Shown: piece after piece, positions 53,598 to 62,705 of the stretch | How the letters are laid out: each line of letters starts with the position of its first letter | How positions within the stretch are numbered: position 1 is the first letter of the stretch | NCBI GenBank assembly: GCA_903857265.1 | Contig: CAIODZ010000022.1 | Coordinates: forward strand, 1-64,000 | Source: an uncultured Phycisphaerales bacterium | GTDB taxonomy: Bacteria; Planctomycetota; Phycisphaerae; Sedimentisphaerales; Anaerobacaceae | Direction of reading: 5' to 3' | DNA: 64,000 nt | Made by a program: the position numbers and the translations under genes | The notes under the pieces: model-generated | The model's input: only the letters and a program-made list of their open reading frames with translations | Databases searched by the model: none | Told to the model about the DNA's origin: nothing

Positions 53598-54401
53598 ATG
53601 AAACACAAAAAGATTACAGGATTAGTTTTAACGGTTTGTATTTTTAATTTAATCGGATTCGTCTCGACCATCGCTTTCGGGGCCGGGGCCGCGCAGGACC
53701 CCAACGGCGCAGCCCATAAAGTGCGCATAATTATTGTGGGCGATACGACGGCCAAAGACAAGCAGGGCTGGGGGCCTGGTTTCAAAAGCTTTCTCACCGA
53801 CCGTGCGGAGTGCACCAATATGGCCATAGGCGGGCGCAGCTCCAAAAAGTTTATAGATGAAGGACGCTGGACCAAGGCACTGGCCCTTAAGGGCGATTAC
53901 TATTTAATCCAGTTCGGCCACAATGATGAATCGGCCAAAGACGACAGTAAGACGGACCCCAACACCACTTATCGTCAATTTCTAACGAGATACATAGACG
54001 AGACCCGCGCAATCGGCGCAAAACCGGTACTTGTAACTTCGCTGGTGCGCCGTCAGTGGGATGCAGCTGACAGCAACAAAATAAAGTCAGATTTGGCACC
54101 TTACGCGGAAGCAATGAGGCAGCTTGCCAAGGAAAAAAACGTGCCGCTGGTTGACCTTCACGCCCGAAGCAAGGAATTGTGTGAACAGTTAGGCAAAGAA
54201 AAGTGCAATGAGCTCAGCCCGCTCAAGGGGGATAATCAAATTGACAATACGCACCTTAACGACAAAGGCAGTGTGGTGTTTGGCAAAATTGTTGTTGAGG
54301 AACTTGTCAAGGCCGTACCCGAACTAAAGCCGTGTTTCCGCAGCGAACCGGCAGCGGATGCGAACTCAGCGGCCAAAATTCCTGCTGGTTCTGCGCATTG
54401 A
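53598..54401 (+). CDS. CE12-like rhamnogalacturonan acetylesterase with Thr at nucleophile position
   Basis: This 267-residue exported SGNH-fold protein starts at ATG 53598 and has a signal peptide to about residue 29. Family blocks are IVGDTTAKDKQGWG, MAIGGRSSKKFIDEGRW, QFGHNDES and DNTHLNDKG. CE12 enzymes have Ser in GDS(T); here codon 53745-53747 is ACG (Thr50). The tandem copy downstream has TCG (Ser50). The rest of the triad (Asp and His of DNTH) is present. It may be inactive or altered. It lies 49 bp after the GH28 gene and 33 bp before its paralogue. Confidence 0.88.
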   Translation: MKHKKITGLVLTVCIFNLIGFVSTIAFGAGAAQDPNGAAHKVRIIIVGDTTAKDKQGWGPGFKSFLTDRAECTNMAIGGRSSKKFIDEGRWTKALALKGDYYLIQFGHNDESAKDDSKTDPNTTYRQFLTRYIDETRAIGAKPVLVTSLVRRQWDAADSNKIKSDLAPYAEAMRQLAKEKNVPLVDLHARSKELCEQLGKEKCNELSPLKGDNQIDNTHLNDKGSVVFGKIVVEELVKAVPELKPCFRSEPAADANSAAKIPAGSAH

Positions 54402-54434
54402 GGGATTATTTTTTAACAAAAAAGAAATATTTTT

Positions 54435-55238
54435 ATGACCCGCAGAAAGATTATAGGATTAACTTTAACGGTTTGTATTTTTAATTTGATCGGATTAGCC
54501 GCAGGCAATACCGAGGGGGCCGGGACCGTGCAGGACCCCAACGGAGCAATCCGCAAGGTGCGGCTCGTTCTTGTGGGCGATTCGACAGTGACAGACAAGC
54601 AGGGGTGGGGGCTTGGTTTCAAGCGTTTTCTTACCGACCGCGCAGAGTGCATAAATACGGCCAGAGGCGGCCGCAGCTCTAAAAGCTTTATTAACGAGGG
54701 ACTCTGGACCGAGGCGTTGGCTCTCAAAGGCGATTATTATTTAATCCAGTTCGGCCACAACGATGAGCCCAACAAAGGTGACCGCACCACGGACCCCAAT
54801 ACCACATATCGTGAATTTATGACAAAATACATAGACGAAACTCGCGCAATCGGCGCAAAGCCGATACTCGTAACCTCGATAGTGCGCCGCCAGTGGGACA
54901 AATCCGGCAATGGAAAAATTAACTCCAGCTTGATTCCCTACGTCGAAGCGGTCAAGAAGCTCGCGAAGGAAAAGAACGTGCCGCTTGTCGACCTTCACGC
55001 AAGCAGCAAACAATTGTGCGAACAGCTTGGCAAAGAAAAGTGCTGGGAGTTCAGCCCAGTCAAAGACAACAACGAGTTTGACAACACGCATCTCAACGCC
55101 AAAGGCAGCGTGATGTTTGCTCAACTTGTTGTTGAGGAACTGGTCAAGGTCGCCCCCGAATTAAAGCCCTGCTTCCGCAGCGAACCAGCAGCGGATGCGA
55201 ACACGCCAGCTAAAGTTCCCGCCGGTTCTGCGCAATAA
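54435..55238 (+). CDS. Rhamnogalacturonan acetylesterase, CE12
   Basis: This 267-residue enzyme removes acetyl groups from rhamnogalacturonan. Motifs are LVGDSTVTDKQGWG with Ser50 nucleophile, TARGGRSSKSFINEGLW, QFGHNDEP and DNTHLNAKG with the catalytic Asp-His. The signal peptide runs to about residue 29. It is very similar along its whole length to the preceding gene and clearly a tandem duplicate. The two end almost identically (CFRSEPAADAN). Confidence 0.93.
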   Translation: MTRRKIIGLTLTVCIFNLIGLAAGNTEGAGTVQDPNGAIRKVRLVLVGDSTVTDKQGWGLGFKRFLTDRAECINTARGGRSSKSFINEGLWTEALALKGDYYLIQFGHNDEPNKGDRTTDPNTTYREFMTKYIDETRAIGAKPILVTSIVRRQWDKSGNGKINSSLIPYVEAVKKLAKEKNVPLVDLHASSKQLCEQLGKEKCWEFSPVKDNNEFDNTHLNAKGSVMFAQLVVEELVKVAPELKPCFRSEPAADANTPAKVPAGSAQ

Positions 55239-55346
55239 GGCGTTATTTTTTGCGCGGTTTTGTGTAGATAGACAATTTTGTCTTCTGTATATTATTATGT
55301 CAATATTCTACACTGTAACTTAAAGTTAAGTGGAAGAAGGGACAGT

Positions 55347-57464
55347 ATGTATATTTTAGGTTTTCACCCGGTAGATGTTTTATTAATCGTGGCTTACCTG
55401 GCGGCTATCACCTACGTTGGTAAAAGAACCGTGGGCAAAGTGCGCAGCCAGGAAGACTTCTTTATGGCCGGCCGCTCCGTAGGCAAACTTCTCCAGTATT
55501 TTATGAACATGGCCACCATAATTGACGCCAGCAACGCTGTAAGTACCGCCAGTTTCGCATTCAGCAAAGGACTCGCCGGCGTATGGCTTCTGCTGGCCCC
55601 TATCTTTTCAGGGCCCTACTATTGGTTCATAGCCGGCTGGTTCAGACGAGTCCGGCTGATTACAATGGCTGAGCTTTTTGATGAACGCTTCAAAAGCAAA
55701 TTCCTTTCTGTCTTTTATGCCAGTGTTGGAATCTGGCTGACTGTTATTCTGGCCGGAATGAGCTACAAAATCACGTTTCGAACTTTTGAGGCAATGACAA
55801 TCAAACCGGTTGAGAAATGCACCGTCGCTGAAAAGCAGCAAATGGATTTGTTCAAGGAATACGACCAGCTCAACAAGCTATACAAAGCAAAACAGCTCCC
55901 GCCGGAAAACATTGAAAGATATAAAGCTCTCGACAGTATGTACCTGAAAGAGCAAATCAAAGCTTCGATATCTTACACCCCGGCTTCCTGGTTTTATATC
56001 CTCTATACAATCTTTGTAGGCGCGTATGTAATAATGGGAGGGCTTAAGGCAACGGTCTGGAACAATGTAATCCAGGGACTTTTAATATTCGCATTTTCAA
56101 TAATGATGATACCGCTTGCGCTTGTCAAACTGGGGGGCTGGAGTATATTTGCCGCAAAAGTGCCTGAGCATATGCTGTCCATGTTTGGCTCCGGCTTGGA
56201 CGAATTCTCCTTGGGTTCAATAGCTGCATTTCTGCTGGCCAATTATGTAATCGGTATTACCGGCCACCAGGGAAATATGGCCCACAACGGCTCAGCTAAA
56301 GATGAAATTACCGCAAGAGTCGGGGGATTGGGCGGCAACTATACCAAAAGAGTTCTCACTATTATGTGGGCGTTGTGCGGCTTACTTGCTTATGCACTCT
56401 ACCAGAGCTCAATCTCCGATCCCGATACCGCCTGGGGCGTGATGAGCAATAATCTTTTAGGGGTCGGACTGCGAGGCATTATGATAGCGGGCATCCTGGC
56501 GGCTAATATGGCCGCCCTCGCCTGCAACTGTGTTTACCTCTCGGCGCTATTCGTTAGAAATTTGTATAAACCGTTTGTCCAAAACAAAACCGAACGTCAT
56601 TACATTAACGTGTCGCGAATCGCTATCGCCGGCGTTCTTCTGCTCGCTATTTACATCGCGGTACACTACAAAAGTCTGATTGACATAATTAAGATGCAGC
56701 CCTTACTGAATATTATATTCGGCGCCCCGGTAATGCTACTGCTGTTCTGGAAGCGTCTGACCCTGAAGGCCGTTTATATACAGGTAATAATCTGCACAAT
56801 GCTGTTCGCGGTTCTGCCGGAAATACTGCCGCTATTCAGTTCAGTCCAGCATTCAAAATGGCTCACCCAGCAAACCTCTGAACAAACAGTTACGCGCAGT
56901 ACGTCGGCTACACAGCAGGACGTTGATAAAGGGCTTGCTTCCACTGTCGGACAAAAAATAAGAAAAGAATTTATAATTCCTCCTGCAAGTTTATACTTTG
57001 ATTCAGTGGCAAGGAGCAATCCCGAGGATGCCAACTCATCGATGACCGGTTTGGGCAGATTGAAAGCCGAGCTTGTTGTCGGCAGAATGACAGGATTGGA
57101 CCTGCAAAATATGAAACCGTCCACGCTGATGACGCTACGATATCTTATAGCTTCGCTTTTGCCGTTTATTATCCTTATCCCCGTAAGCCTGATTACGAGG
57201 GATAAGGGCCTGGAAAAAAACATAGCCCGCTTCTACGTCAAAATGAAAACAAAGGTCATTGCCGACCGCGAACTTGACAAGGCCGAACTGCAAAAAAGCT
57301 ATGACAACCCGACCCGCTTCGACCATTTGAAACTTTTCCCGAATTCAAACTGGGAATTCTGCAAATGGGACAAGGACGACACTTGGGGCGTCCTCGCCAG
57401 CACCGCTCTTACTGTCGGTATCCTGCTGGCATTCTGGCTGCTTATCAGAACGCTCGTACACTGA
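55347..57464 (+). CDS. Sodium:solute symporter (SSS family)
   Basis: This 705-residue membrane protein starts at ATG 55347 (MYILGFHPVD) behind GAAGAAGGG; an upstream frame to 55278 is less likely. It has 12 or more helices and the SSS signature near DFFMAGRSVGKLLQYFMNMATIIDAS. Two hydrophilic insertions stand out, at about residues 150-210 (KCTVAEKQQMDLFKEYDQL) and about 495-605 (TRSTSATQQDVDKG). The location after pectinase genes suggests uptake of galacturonate oligomers or monomers with sodium; the substrate is inferred. The upstream region has the inverted repeat AGACAA-TT-TTGTCT. Confidence 0.87.
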   Translation: MYILGFHPVDVLLIVAYLAAITYVGKRTVGKVRSQEDFFMAGRSVGKLLQYFMNMATIIDASNAVSTASFAFSKGLAGVWLLLAPIFSGPYYWFIAGWFRRVRLITMAELFDERFKSKFLSVFYASVGIWLTVILAGMSYKITFRTFEAMTIKPVEKCTVAEKQQMDLFKEYDQLNKLYKAKQLPPENIERYKALDSMYLKEQIKASISYTPASWFYILYTIFVGAYVIMGGLKATVWNNVIQGLLIFAFSIMMIPLALVKLGGWSIFAAKVPEHMLSMFGSGLDEFSLGSIAAFLLANYVIGITGHQGNMAHNGSAKDEITARVGGLGGNYTKRVLTIMWALCGLLAYALYQSSISDPDTAWGVMSNNLLGVGLRGIMIAGILAANMAALACNCVYLSALFVRNLYKPFVQNKTERHYINVSRIAIAGVLLLAIYIAVHYKSLIDIIKMQPLLNIIFGAPVMLLLFWKRLTLKAVYIQVIICTMLFAVLPEILPLFSSVQHSKWLTQQTSEQTVTRSTSATQQDVDKGLASTVGQKIRKEFIIPPASLYFDSVARSNPEDANSSMTGLGRLKAELVVGRMTGLDLQNMKPSTLMTLRYLIASLLPFIILIPVSLITRDKGLEKNIARFYVKMKTKVIADRELDKAELQKSYDNPTRFDHLKLFPNSNWEFCKWDKDDTWGVLASTALTVGILLAFWLLIRTLVH

Positions 57465-57490
57465 CACTGGCGCTGCATCAGCCAGTCCGG

Positions 57491-58861
57491 TTAGTCGGCA
57501 TCCACACTGCTTGCAGAGGCAAGCTTGCCGTTAATCTTCACATTTTCCAGAACCAGATTTTTTACGTTGCTGATAACATCGGGATTTGCAACATTATCAA
57601 GCGTACAATTCTTCAGGCGGACATCGATTATCGGCGCATCCTCAAAGCCCCTGAGGAACAGAGCGTACTTGCTTTTCCTGCTTGTGACGTTTTCCATATT
57701 GATATTGCGAACAACCGGCTTGAAATCGCCTTTCTCAACGTCCGGATAAAAGAAATCAATCAAGAGCACGGCTTCCTTCACCTGGCCGATAGTGATATCT
57801 TTTACATAAACGTTCTCAATAAAACCGCCGCGGACAGAGTTGGTTTTAAGCCTTATTGCCCTGTCCAGGTTCGGGTCGTCCATTGTACATTTTTCAACAA
57901 ATATATTTCTGGCGCCGCCCGTTATTTCGCTGCCAACGGCAACCCCTGCGTGGCCGGCTTTCATCTGACAATCGCGGATAACGATGTTTTCACTTGGCAC
58001 ATTTACTCGTCTGGCATCGTTATTTCTGCCGGACTTTATCGCGATACAGTCATCCCCGGTGTTGAAGGAGCAGCCCTCGATGAGCATGTCTTTGCACGAT
58101 TCGGGGTCGCACCCGTCATTGTTGGGCCCCATACCATCCACCCGGACATTTCTGACAATAATATTTTGTGACAGCACGGGATGAATGTGCCAGAAAGGGC
58201 TGTTCAGGATTGTTATGCCTTCTATAAGAACATTCTCACATTTGCAGGGTTCAATCATAGTGGGCCTGAGGTATTTGCCTCCATAAAGACGCTGCTTGAC
58301 CGGGACGCCGGCTTGTCCCTGCGTAAATAATTCCTGCCTGTCCTTGCTCTGAAGACCTTTCCTCCATCCCCACCAATTATCGTTGCTCCCCTGCCCATCG
58401 AGCGTTCCTTTGCCTGTTACGGCAATATTTTTCTCTTTGTAAGCGTAGATTAACGGCGAGTAATTCATGCACTCAACACCTTCCCACCGCGTGAACACCG
58501 CCGGAAGATATTGATTGGGGTCAGTTGAAAATTTAACAACCGCGTCCTGTGATATGTATAAGTTAACGTTACTTTTCAGATAAATTGCGCCAGTCAGGAA
58601 TGTGCCGGGTGGAACTACTACACGCCCCCCGCCAGCTTTATTAGCGGCAGATATCGCTTTGTTGATCGCCTGGGTACAATTGGTTTCCCCATCCCCCACC
58701 GCACCATAATCGGTAATATTAAAATCCTTGGCCGGAAACTGAGGAGCTTTAATCCTGCTTAAAATATTATCAGCTTGTCCCCAGCCGGAATTTGTCTGAC
58801 TGATACATCCGTTTAATAAAATGACACATAACGTTGCTAAAACAAATTTGTTTATTCTCAT
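57491..58861 (-). CDS. Polygalacturonase, GH28, lipoprotein
   Basis: This 456-residue enzyme has a lipoprotein signal (CVILLNGC, Cys19). The beta-helix begins FNITDYGAVGDGETNCT. GH28 motifs are GPNNDGCDPES, NTGDDCIAIKSGR, GHAGVAVGSE and RAIRLKTN, all intact, so exo- or endo-hydrolysis of polygalacturonate at the membrane is expected. The GRNNDA and VLIEGITILNSPFWHIH segments resemble exo-acting members. The ATG overlaps the upstream GH28 stop by 4 bp. Confidence 0.92.
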   Translation of the reverse strand: MRINKFVLATLCVILLNGCISQTNSGWGQADNILSRIKAPQFPAKDFNITDYGAVGDGETNCTQAINKAISAANKAGGGRVVVPPGTFLTGAIYLKSNVNLYISQDAVVKFSTDPNQYLPAVFTRWEGVECMNYSPLIYAYKEKNIAVTGKGTLDGQGSNDNWWGWRKGLQSKDRQELFTQGQAGVPVKQRLYGGKYLRPTMIEPCKCENVLIEGITILNSPFWHIHPVLSQNIIVRNVRVDGMGPNNDGCDPESCKDMLIEGCSFNTGDDCIAIKSGRNNDARRVNVPSENIVIRDCQMKAGHAGVAVGSEITGGARNIFVEKCTMDDPNLDRAIRLKTNSVRGGFIENVYVKDITIGQVKEAVLLIDFFYPDVEKGDFKPVVRNINMENVTSRKSKYALFLRGFEDAPIIDVRLKNCTLDNVANPDVISNVKNLVLENVKINGKLASASSVDAD

Positions 58862-60192
58862 TTTATGCTCACATTCCTTTGGATAAAATCTTTCACAAAT
58901 TCGGAGACGATTCCCTGGCCCTGCATTTCTTTAATGCCAAAGGCCATAGCCGGGCGTGCGGGTTTGCCGTCTTTGGCCATAGTAATTTTAACGTTTTCAA
59001 ACAAAATATTCTCAATGGGTCTTTCAGGCAGGCCTAACAGAAAAGCCGCCGCTACTCGTGCATTTTCGGCTGTTACGTTTGTTATTTTTATGTTTCGAAT
59101 GCACGGGGTAGTATCTGTGACGGGCCTCGGATTGCGGTCAGAAATTGCCGCAATCTCTTCGGTCTTGGCGCCGCATTCGTAATATAAATGCATCACTACC
59201 GGGCAGCCGACGCCGTTCATAGTGATTTTATTAAGTGTGATATTTTCTACGGTGCCGGCCCTTCCCCGGCGGGATTTGATTCTCAGCCCCCGGTCGTTGC
59301 CGTTGAAAACACAATCGGATATTTCGATATTTCGAATACCGGCTGCGGTCTCAGAACCCATAACAACGCTGCCGTGGCCTCGCAGCATTTTGCAATTTCT
59401 TACGACAACGTTTTGACAAGGCCGGTTGACCCGCATACCGTCTTTGCCGATACCCGATTTAAAACCACAGCAATCATCGTTAACATCAAAGGTGCAATCA
59501 AATACTTTCACGCCATCACAGGAATCAATCGCAAGGCCGTCGCCATTTACGCCATCCTGTGGATTTTGAAACGTCACATTTTTAACAGTAACATTTTTGC
59601 AATAAAGAAGATGCGTATTCCAGAAGGGAGAATTGCGTGTTGTAAAGCCATCAAGCAGCACCTCCTGGCAATTATTAAATTGAATAAGCTGCGGCCTGAA
59701 AAAGAAAGAACCAATGCCGCCTCCTCCGCAATCGGATAAGTCGGTATTCTCATTGAGTTTTGCGAATTCCTTATCGCGAGCTGAAATCGGCTGGGTCTGG
59801 CCATTTGTTTTGCGTCGTTTAAATTCGTTCCACCATGCCTGTCCCCGGCCATCAATTGTTCCAGTACCTGTGATTGAAACATTCGTGAGGTTTTCGCCAT
59901 AGATACAAGGCGAGTATCCGTAGCATTCTACGCCTTCCCACCTTGATTTGACAGGCGGCCACTCGTCGAGATTGTCGCCCAGTAATATTACTGCACCTTT
60001 TTCAAGATGCAGGTTTATATTGCTCTTTAAATGAATCGGCCCGGTCAGATATGTGCCAGCAGTAACGACAATCGTGCCGCCATTATTTTTGTTAGCTTGT
60101 TCGATAGCGTTAGTGAACGCTAAACTATCATCAACGACGCCGTCACCAACGGCCCCGAAATCACGGATACTCAAATTATTTTGTGCTGACAT
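58858..60192 (-). CDS. GH28 family glycosidase without signal peptide
   Basis: This 444-residue protein begins MSAQNNLSIRDFGAVGDG directly at the catalytic fold, so it should be cytoplasmic. Motifs are GVNGDGLAIDS (NGDG for NTDG), DVNDDCCGFKSG (VNDD for TGDD), RGHGSVVMGSE and GLRIKSRRG. The catalytic Asp residues are kept but the surrounding residues differ from the secreted neighbours. It probably hydrolyses short imported oligogalacturonides or a related uronoside. It is 9 bp after kdgK and 4 bp overlapped with the secreted GH28, so all three are one unit. Confidence 0.88.
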   Translation of the reverse strand: MSAQNNLSIRDFGAVGDGVVDDSLAFTNAIEQANKNNGGTIVVTAGTYLTGPIHLKSNINLHLEKGAVILLGDNLDEWPPVKSRWEGVECYGYSPCIYGENLTNVSITGTGTIDGRGQAWWNEFKRRKTNGQTQPISARDKEFAKLNENTDLSDCGGGGIGSFFFRPQLIQFNNCQEVLLDGFTTRNSPFWNTHLLYCKNVTVKNVTFQNPQDGVNGDGLAIDSCDGVKVFDCTFDVNDDCCGFKSGIGKDGMRVNRPCQNVVVRNCKMLRGHGSVVMGSETAAGIRNIEISDCVFNGNDRGLRIKSRRGRAGTVENITLNKITMNGVGCPVVMHLYYECGAKTEEIAAISDRNPRPVTDTTPCIRNIKITNVTAENARVAAAFLLGLPERPIENILFENVKITMAKDGKPARPAMAFGIKEMQGQGIVSEFVKDFIQRNVSIK

Positions 60193-60201
60193 TCTATTCA
60201 G

Positions 60202-61284
60202 TTACCTTTGTATTCGCGCCGAACCGCCGCCGGCAAATGCCTTCACCTGGTCTACCGTAACCATTGTCGTATCGCCCGGCGTGGTTGTTAAAAGTGCGCC
60301 GTGCGCCCATCCGAGCTTCACCGCATCCTGAGGCGATTGGCCTGTGAGGAGACCATAGAAGAAACCGGCCGCATAGCCATCTCCGCCGCCAACGCGGTCA
60401 ACCACATTAAGTTCGCACGTCGGCGCCATATAAGGTGTGCCGTCAATCCAAGCCACCGCGCTCCAGCTGTGGTGGTTTGTCGAATGCACTTCACGCAGCG
60501 TCGTCGCCACGATTTTAATCTGGGGGTGTTTTTTGATGACTTTGTCTATCATGCCGATGAAAACGCTTGAATCCAGCTTGGACTTTGCGGCCACTTCCGG
60601 CCCCGGTATCCCCAAGCCCAATTGCAGGTCTTCTTCATTTCCGACAAGCACATCGACGTTTTTCACGATACGGTCGAGCACCGCGACTGCTCGCTCGTGG
60701 CCTCCGGAGATATTCCAGAGTTTGGCTCGATAGTTGAGATCGAACGATACGATAGCGCCGGCTTTCTTGGCTGCCTGCATACCTTCTATAATCACTTCGG
60801 CCGTTGTCGGCGAAAGCGCCGCAAAGATACCGCCGCTGTGGAACCATCGCACTCCGCCCGCGAAAATCGACTTCCAGTCGAAATCGCCTGGCTTAAGCTG
60901 TGCCGCCGCCTCGTTGCAGCGATTGTAGAATACCACAGGGGCACGCACGCCGCAGCCGCGGTCGCTGTACACGGTGGCCATGTTAGGCCCATTCACACCA
61001 TCATGTTTGAAATGTTTATAAAAAGGCTTAACGCCCATTGCACGTACCCGCTGGCTTATCAAATCGCCTATTGGGTAATCCACCATCGCCGACGCGATAC
61101 CTGTATTTAGCCCGAAGCAATCCGACAAATTAGCTGCCACGTTAAATTCCCCGCCGCTGACATGCACCTCGAAATTCGTCGCTTTCTTAAACGGCACAAT
61201 GCCCGGATCCAGCCGGTGTACCAGCGCACCCAGCGATACCAAATCCAGCTCACCCTTTTCAGGAATATTCAACCCATACTTCAT
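60202..61284 (-). CDS. kdgK: 2-keto-3-deoxygluconate kinase (PfkB family)
   Basis: KdgK phosphorylates 2-keto-3-deoxygluconate, the last intermediate of pectate and galacturonate breakdown, before the aldolase. The 360-residue protein has an N-terminal sugar-binding region (GGEFNVAANLSDCFG), GDFDWKSIFAGGVRWFHSGG, a central VSFDLNYRAKLW motif and the PfkB signature VVDRVGGGDGYAAGFFYGL with the catalytic Asp. The assignment to KDG rather than another sugar rests on similarity to this subgroup and on the pectin context. It has SD AGAAAGG. The upstream MFS gene is 92 bp away. Confidence 0.87.
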   Translation of the reverse strand: MKYGLNIPEKGELDLVSLGALVHRLDPGIVPFKKATNFEVHVSGGEFNVAANLSDCFGLNTGIASAMVDYPIGDLISQRVRAMGVKPFYKHFKHDGVNGPNMATVYSDRGCGVRAPVVFYNRCNEAAAQLKPGDFDWKSIFAGGVRWFHSGGIFAALSPTTAEVIIEGMQAAKKAGAIVSFDLNYRAKLWNISGGHERAVAVLDRIVKNVDVLVGNEEDLQLGLGIPGPEVAAKSKLDSSVFIGMIDKVIKKHPQIKIVATTLREVHSTNHHSWSAVAWIDGTPYMAPTCELNVVDRVGGGDGYAAGFFYGLLTGQSPQDAVKLGWAHGALLTTTPGDTTMVTVDQVKAFAGGGSARIQR

Positions 61285-61376
61285 TATATTTTCCTTTCTG
61301 CTTTATAAAGTCTTAAAGCCAATCTTTTACCATTGGACAAATTTTTATATACTACATGACAGGATAATACAACTTG

Positions 61377-62705
61377 TTATTCCGGCAAAGGTCTGCCCTT
61401 CGTTTCAGGGCAAAACCAGATAAATACAATTCCTAAACAATAAACCAAGCTTACAACTGCGCACATTCGCGCGTAATCCTCATTAAAATAATTCAAAAGC
61501 CGACCGGCACCTAAGGTTCCTGCCGCTGCGAGCACCCGCCCGATATTATACGCAAATCCCTGCGCGGTCGCTCGAATCCGCGTCGGGAAAAGCTCCGGCA
61601 GATACAGGGGCAGCCAGCCGAAGAAACTCGCCGTCACGCCTCCGACAATAAACACCCAGAACAAAAACCAGCCGCCATATTCAAAAGGCGTTCTGAAAAG
61701 ATAAGCGCAGGAGCCAGCGGCCAAGATACAAAGGATGAAATACGCCCATCTTCTGCTTGTCCACTTCGCCAAATATGCTGCAAGAAAAGCGCCGACAATT
61801 GCCCCGGTGGCAGACCAGATTTGTGCCCATGATTTGGCTGTTGGAATCTGTCCGCTTAATTTGTCCGCCCAGGCCGGCAGCCACTGCGTCGAACCCCACG
61901 TTCCCAAAAGGATAATCGCCCCCAGAATAGAACCCTGTATTGTTGACTTTGCCAGCCCGCCTTTGAAAATATCTGAAATGCGATTAGCTGGTGAATGAGC
62001 CGTCGCTTGTTTCCAGCGAGGCGATTCCGGGACGAACAATCGAATAAAAAAAGTCAAAATCGCCGGCGTCGCCCCAAGAAATAGGAGCAATCTCCAGGCC
62101 GAATTGGATAACAGGGCATTTTTCCATTCCACAGGCATACCTATCGTAGTGAAAAATGAATCGATGCTGCCAATTACTTTGGTCAGCCCCAGCCCCATCA
62201 ATGCAATCAGAAGAAATCCTGCGTTTGAAGCCACGCCTATAAGCCCCGCCAGCATCGGCCTCGACGACGAAGGCCACACCTCCATCACAAGCGCGACCCC
62301 CAGCGCCCATTCGCCGCCCATACCAAGCGATGCGATAAATCTCAAAACCGCCAAATGCCAGGGCGCTGTGGCAAAACCGCACAAACCTGAAAATATCGCA
62401 TATGTAGCAACGCTCCAGACAAGCGCACGAACCCTTCCGATGCGGTCGCCGAGCCAGCCGAAGAACAGACCACCGCACGCAGCGCCGACGAGGAACATAG
62501 CAATTATTACCGAAAACCAGGTGCCGATAGTTTTACTTGCCTCAGGCCCCATCAATTCCATCAACGCAGGCCTGGCGACAAGGGGAAAAAGTCCCATCTC
62601 AAACCCGTCAAACATCCACCCAAGCAACGCCGCCGCAAGTGTCATTGTCAGCGCATATCGGGTGGTTCGACTTGGCTCACCACAGGATACCGGCTGGTCA
62701 ATCAT
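61377..62705 (-). CDS. MFS transporter, probable uronate or sugar carrier
   Basis: This 442-residue protein has 12 predicted membrane helices. Signatures are GWLGDRIGRVRALV (motif A) in the first cytoplasmic loop, MGGEWALGVALVMEVWP and LFVPESPRWKQA after helix 6, the last being typical of sugar- and acid-transporting MFS members. It overlaps the upstream FAD oxidoreductase gene by 8 bp. It is followed by kdgK, so import of galacturonate or KDG is the best guess, though aromatic-acid carriers share these motifs. Confidence 0.85.
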   Translation of the reverse strand: MIDQPVSCGEPSRTTRYALTMTLAAALLGWMFDGFEMGLFPLVARPALMELMGPEASKTIGTWFSVIIAMFLVGAACGGLFFGWLGDRIGRVRALVWSVATYAIFSGLCGFATAPWHLAVLRFIASLGMGGEWALGVALVMEVWPSSSRPMLAGLIGVASNAGFLLIALMGLGLTKVIGSIDSFFTTIGMPVEWKNALLSNSAWRLLLFLGATPAILTFFIRLFVPESPRWKQATAHSPANRISDIFKGGLAKSTIQGSILGAIILLGTWGSTQWLPAWADKLSGQIPTAKSWAQIWSATGAIVGAFLAAYLAKWTSRRWAYFILCILAAGSCAYLFRTPFEYGGWFLFWVFIVGGVTASFFGWLPLYLPELFPTRIRATAQGFAYNIGRVLAAAGTLGAGRLLNYFNEDYARMCAVVSLVYCLGIVFIWFCPETKGRPLPE

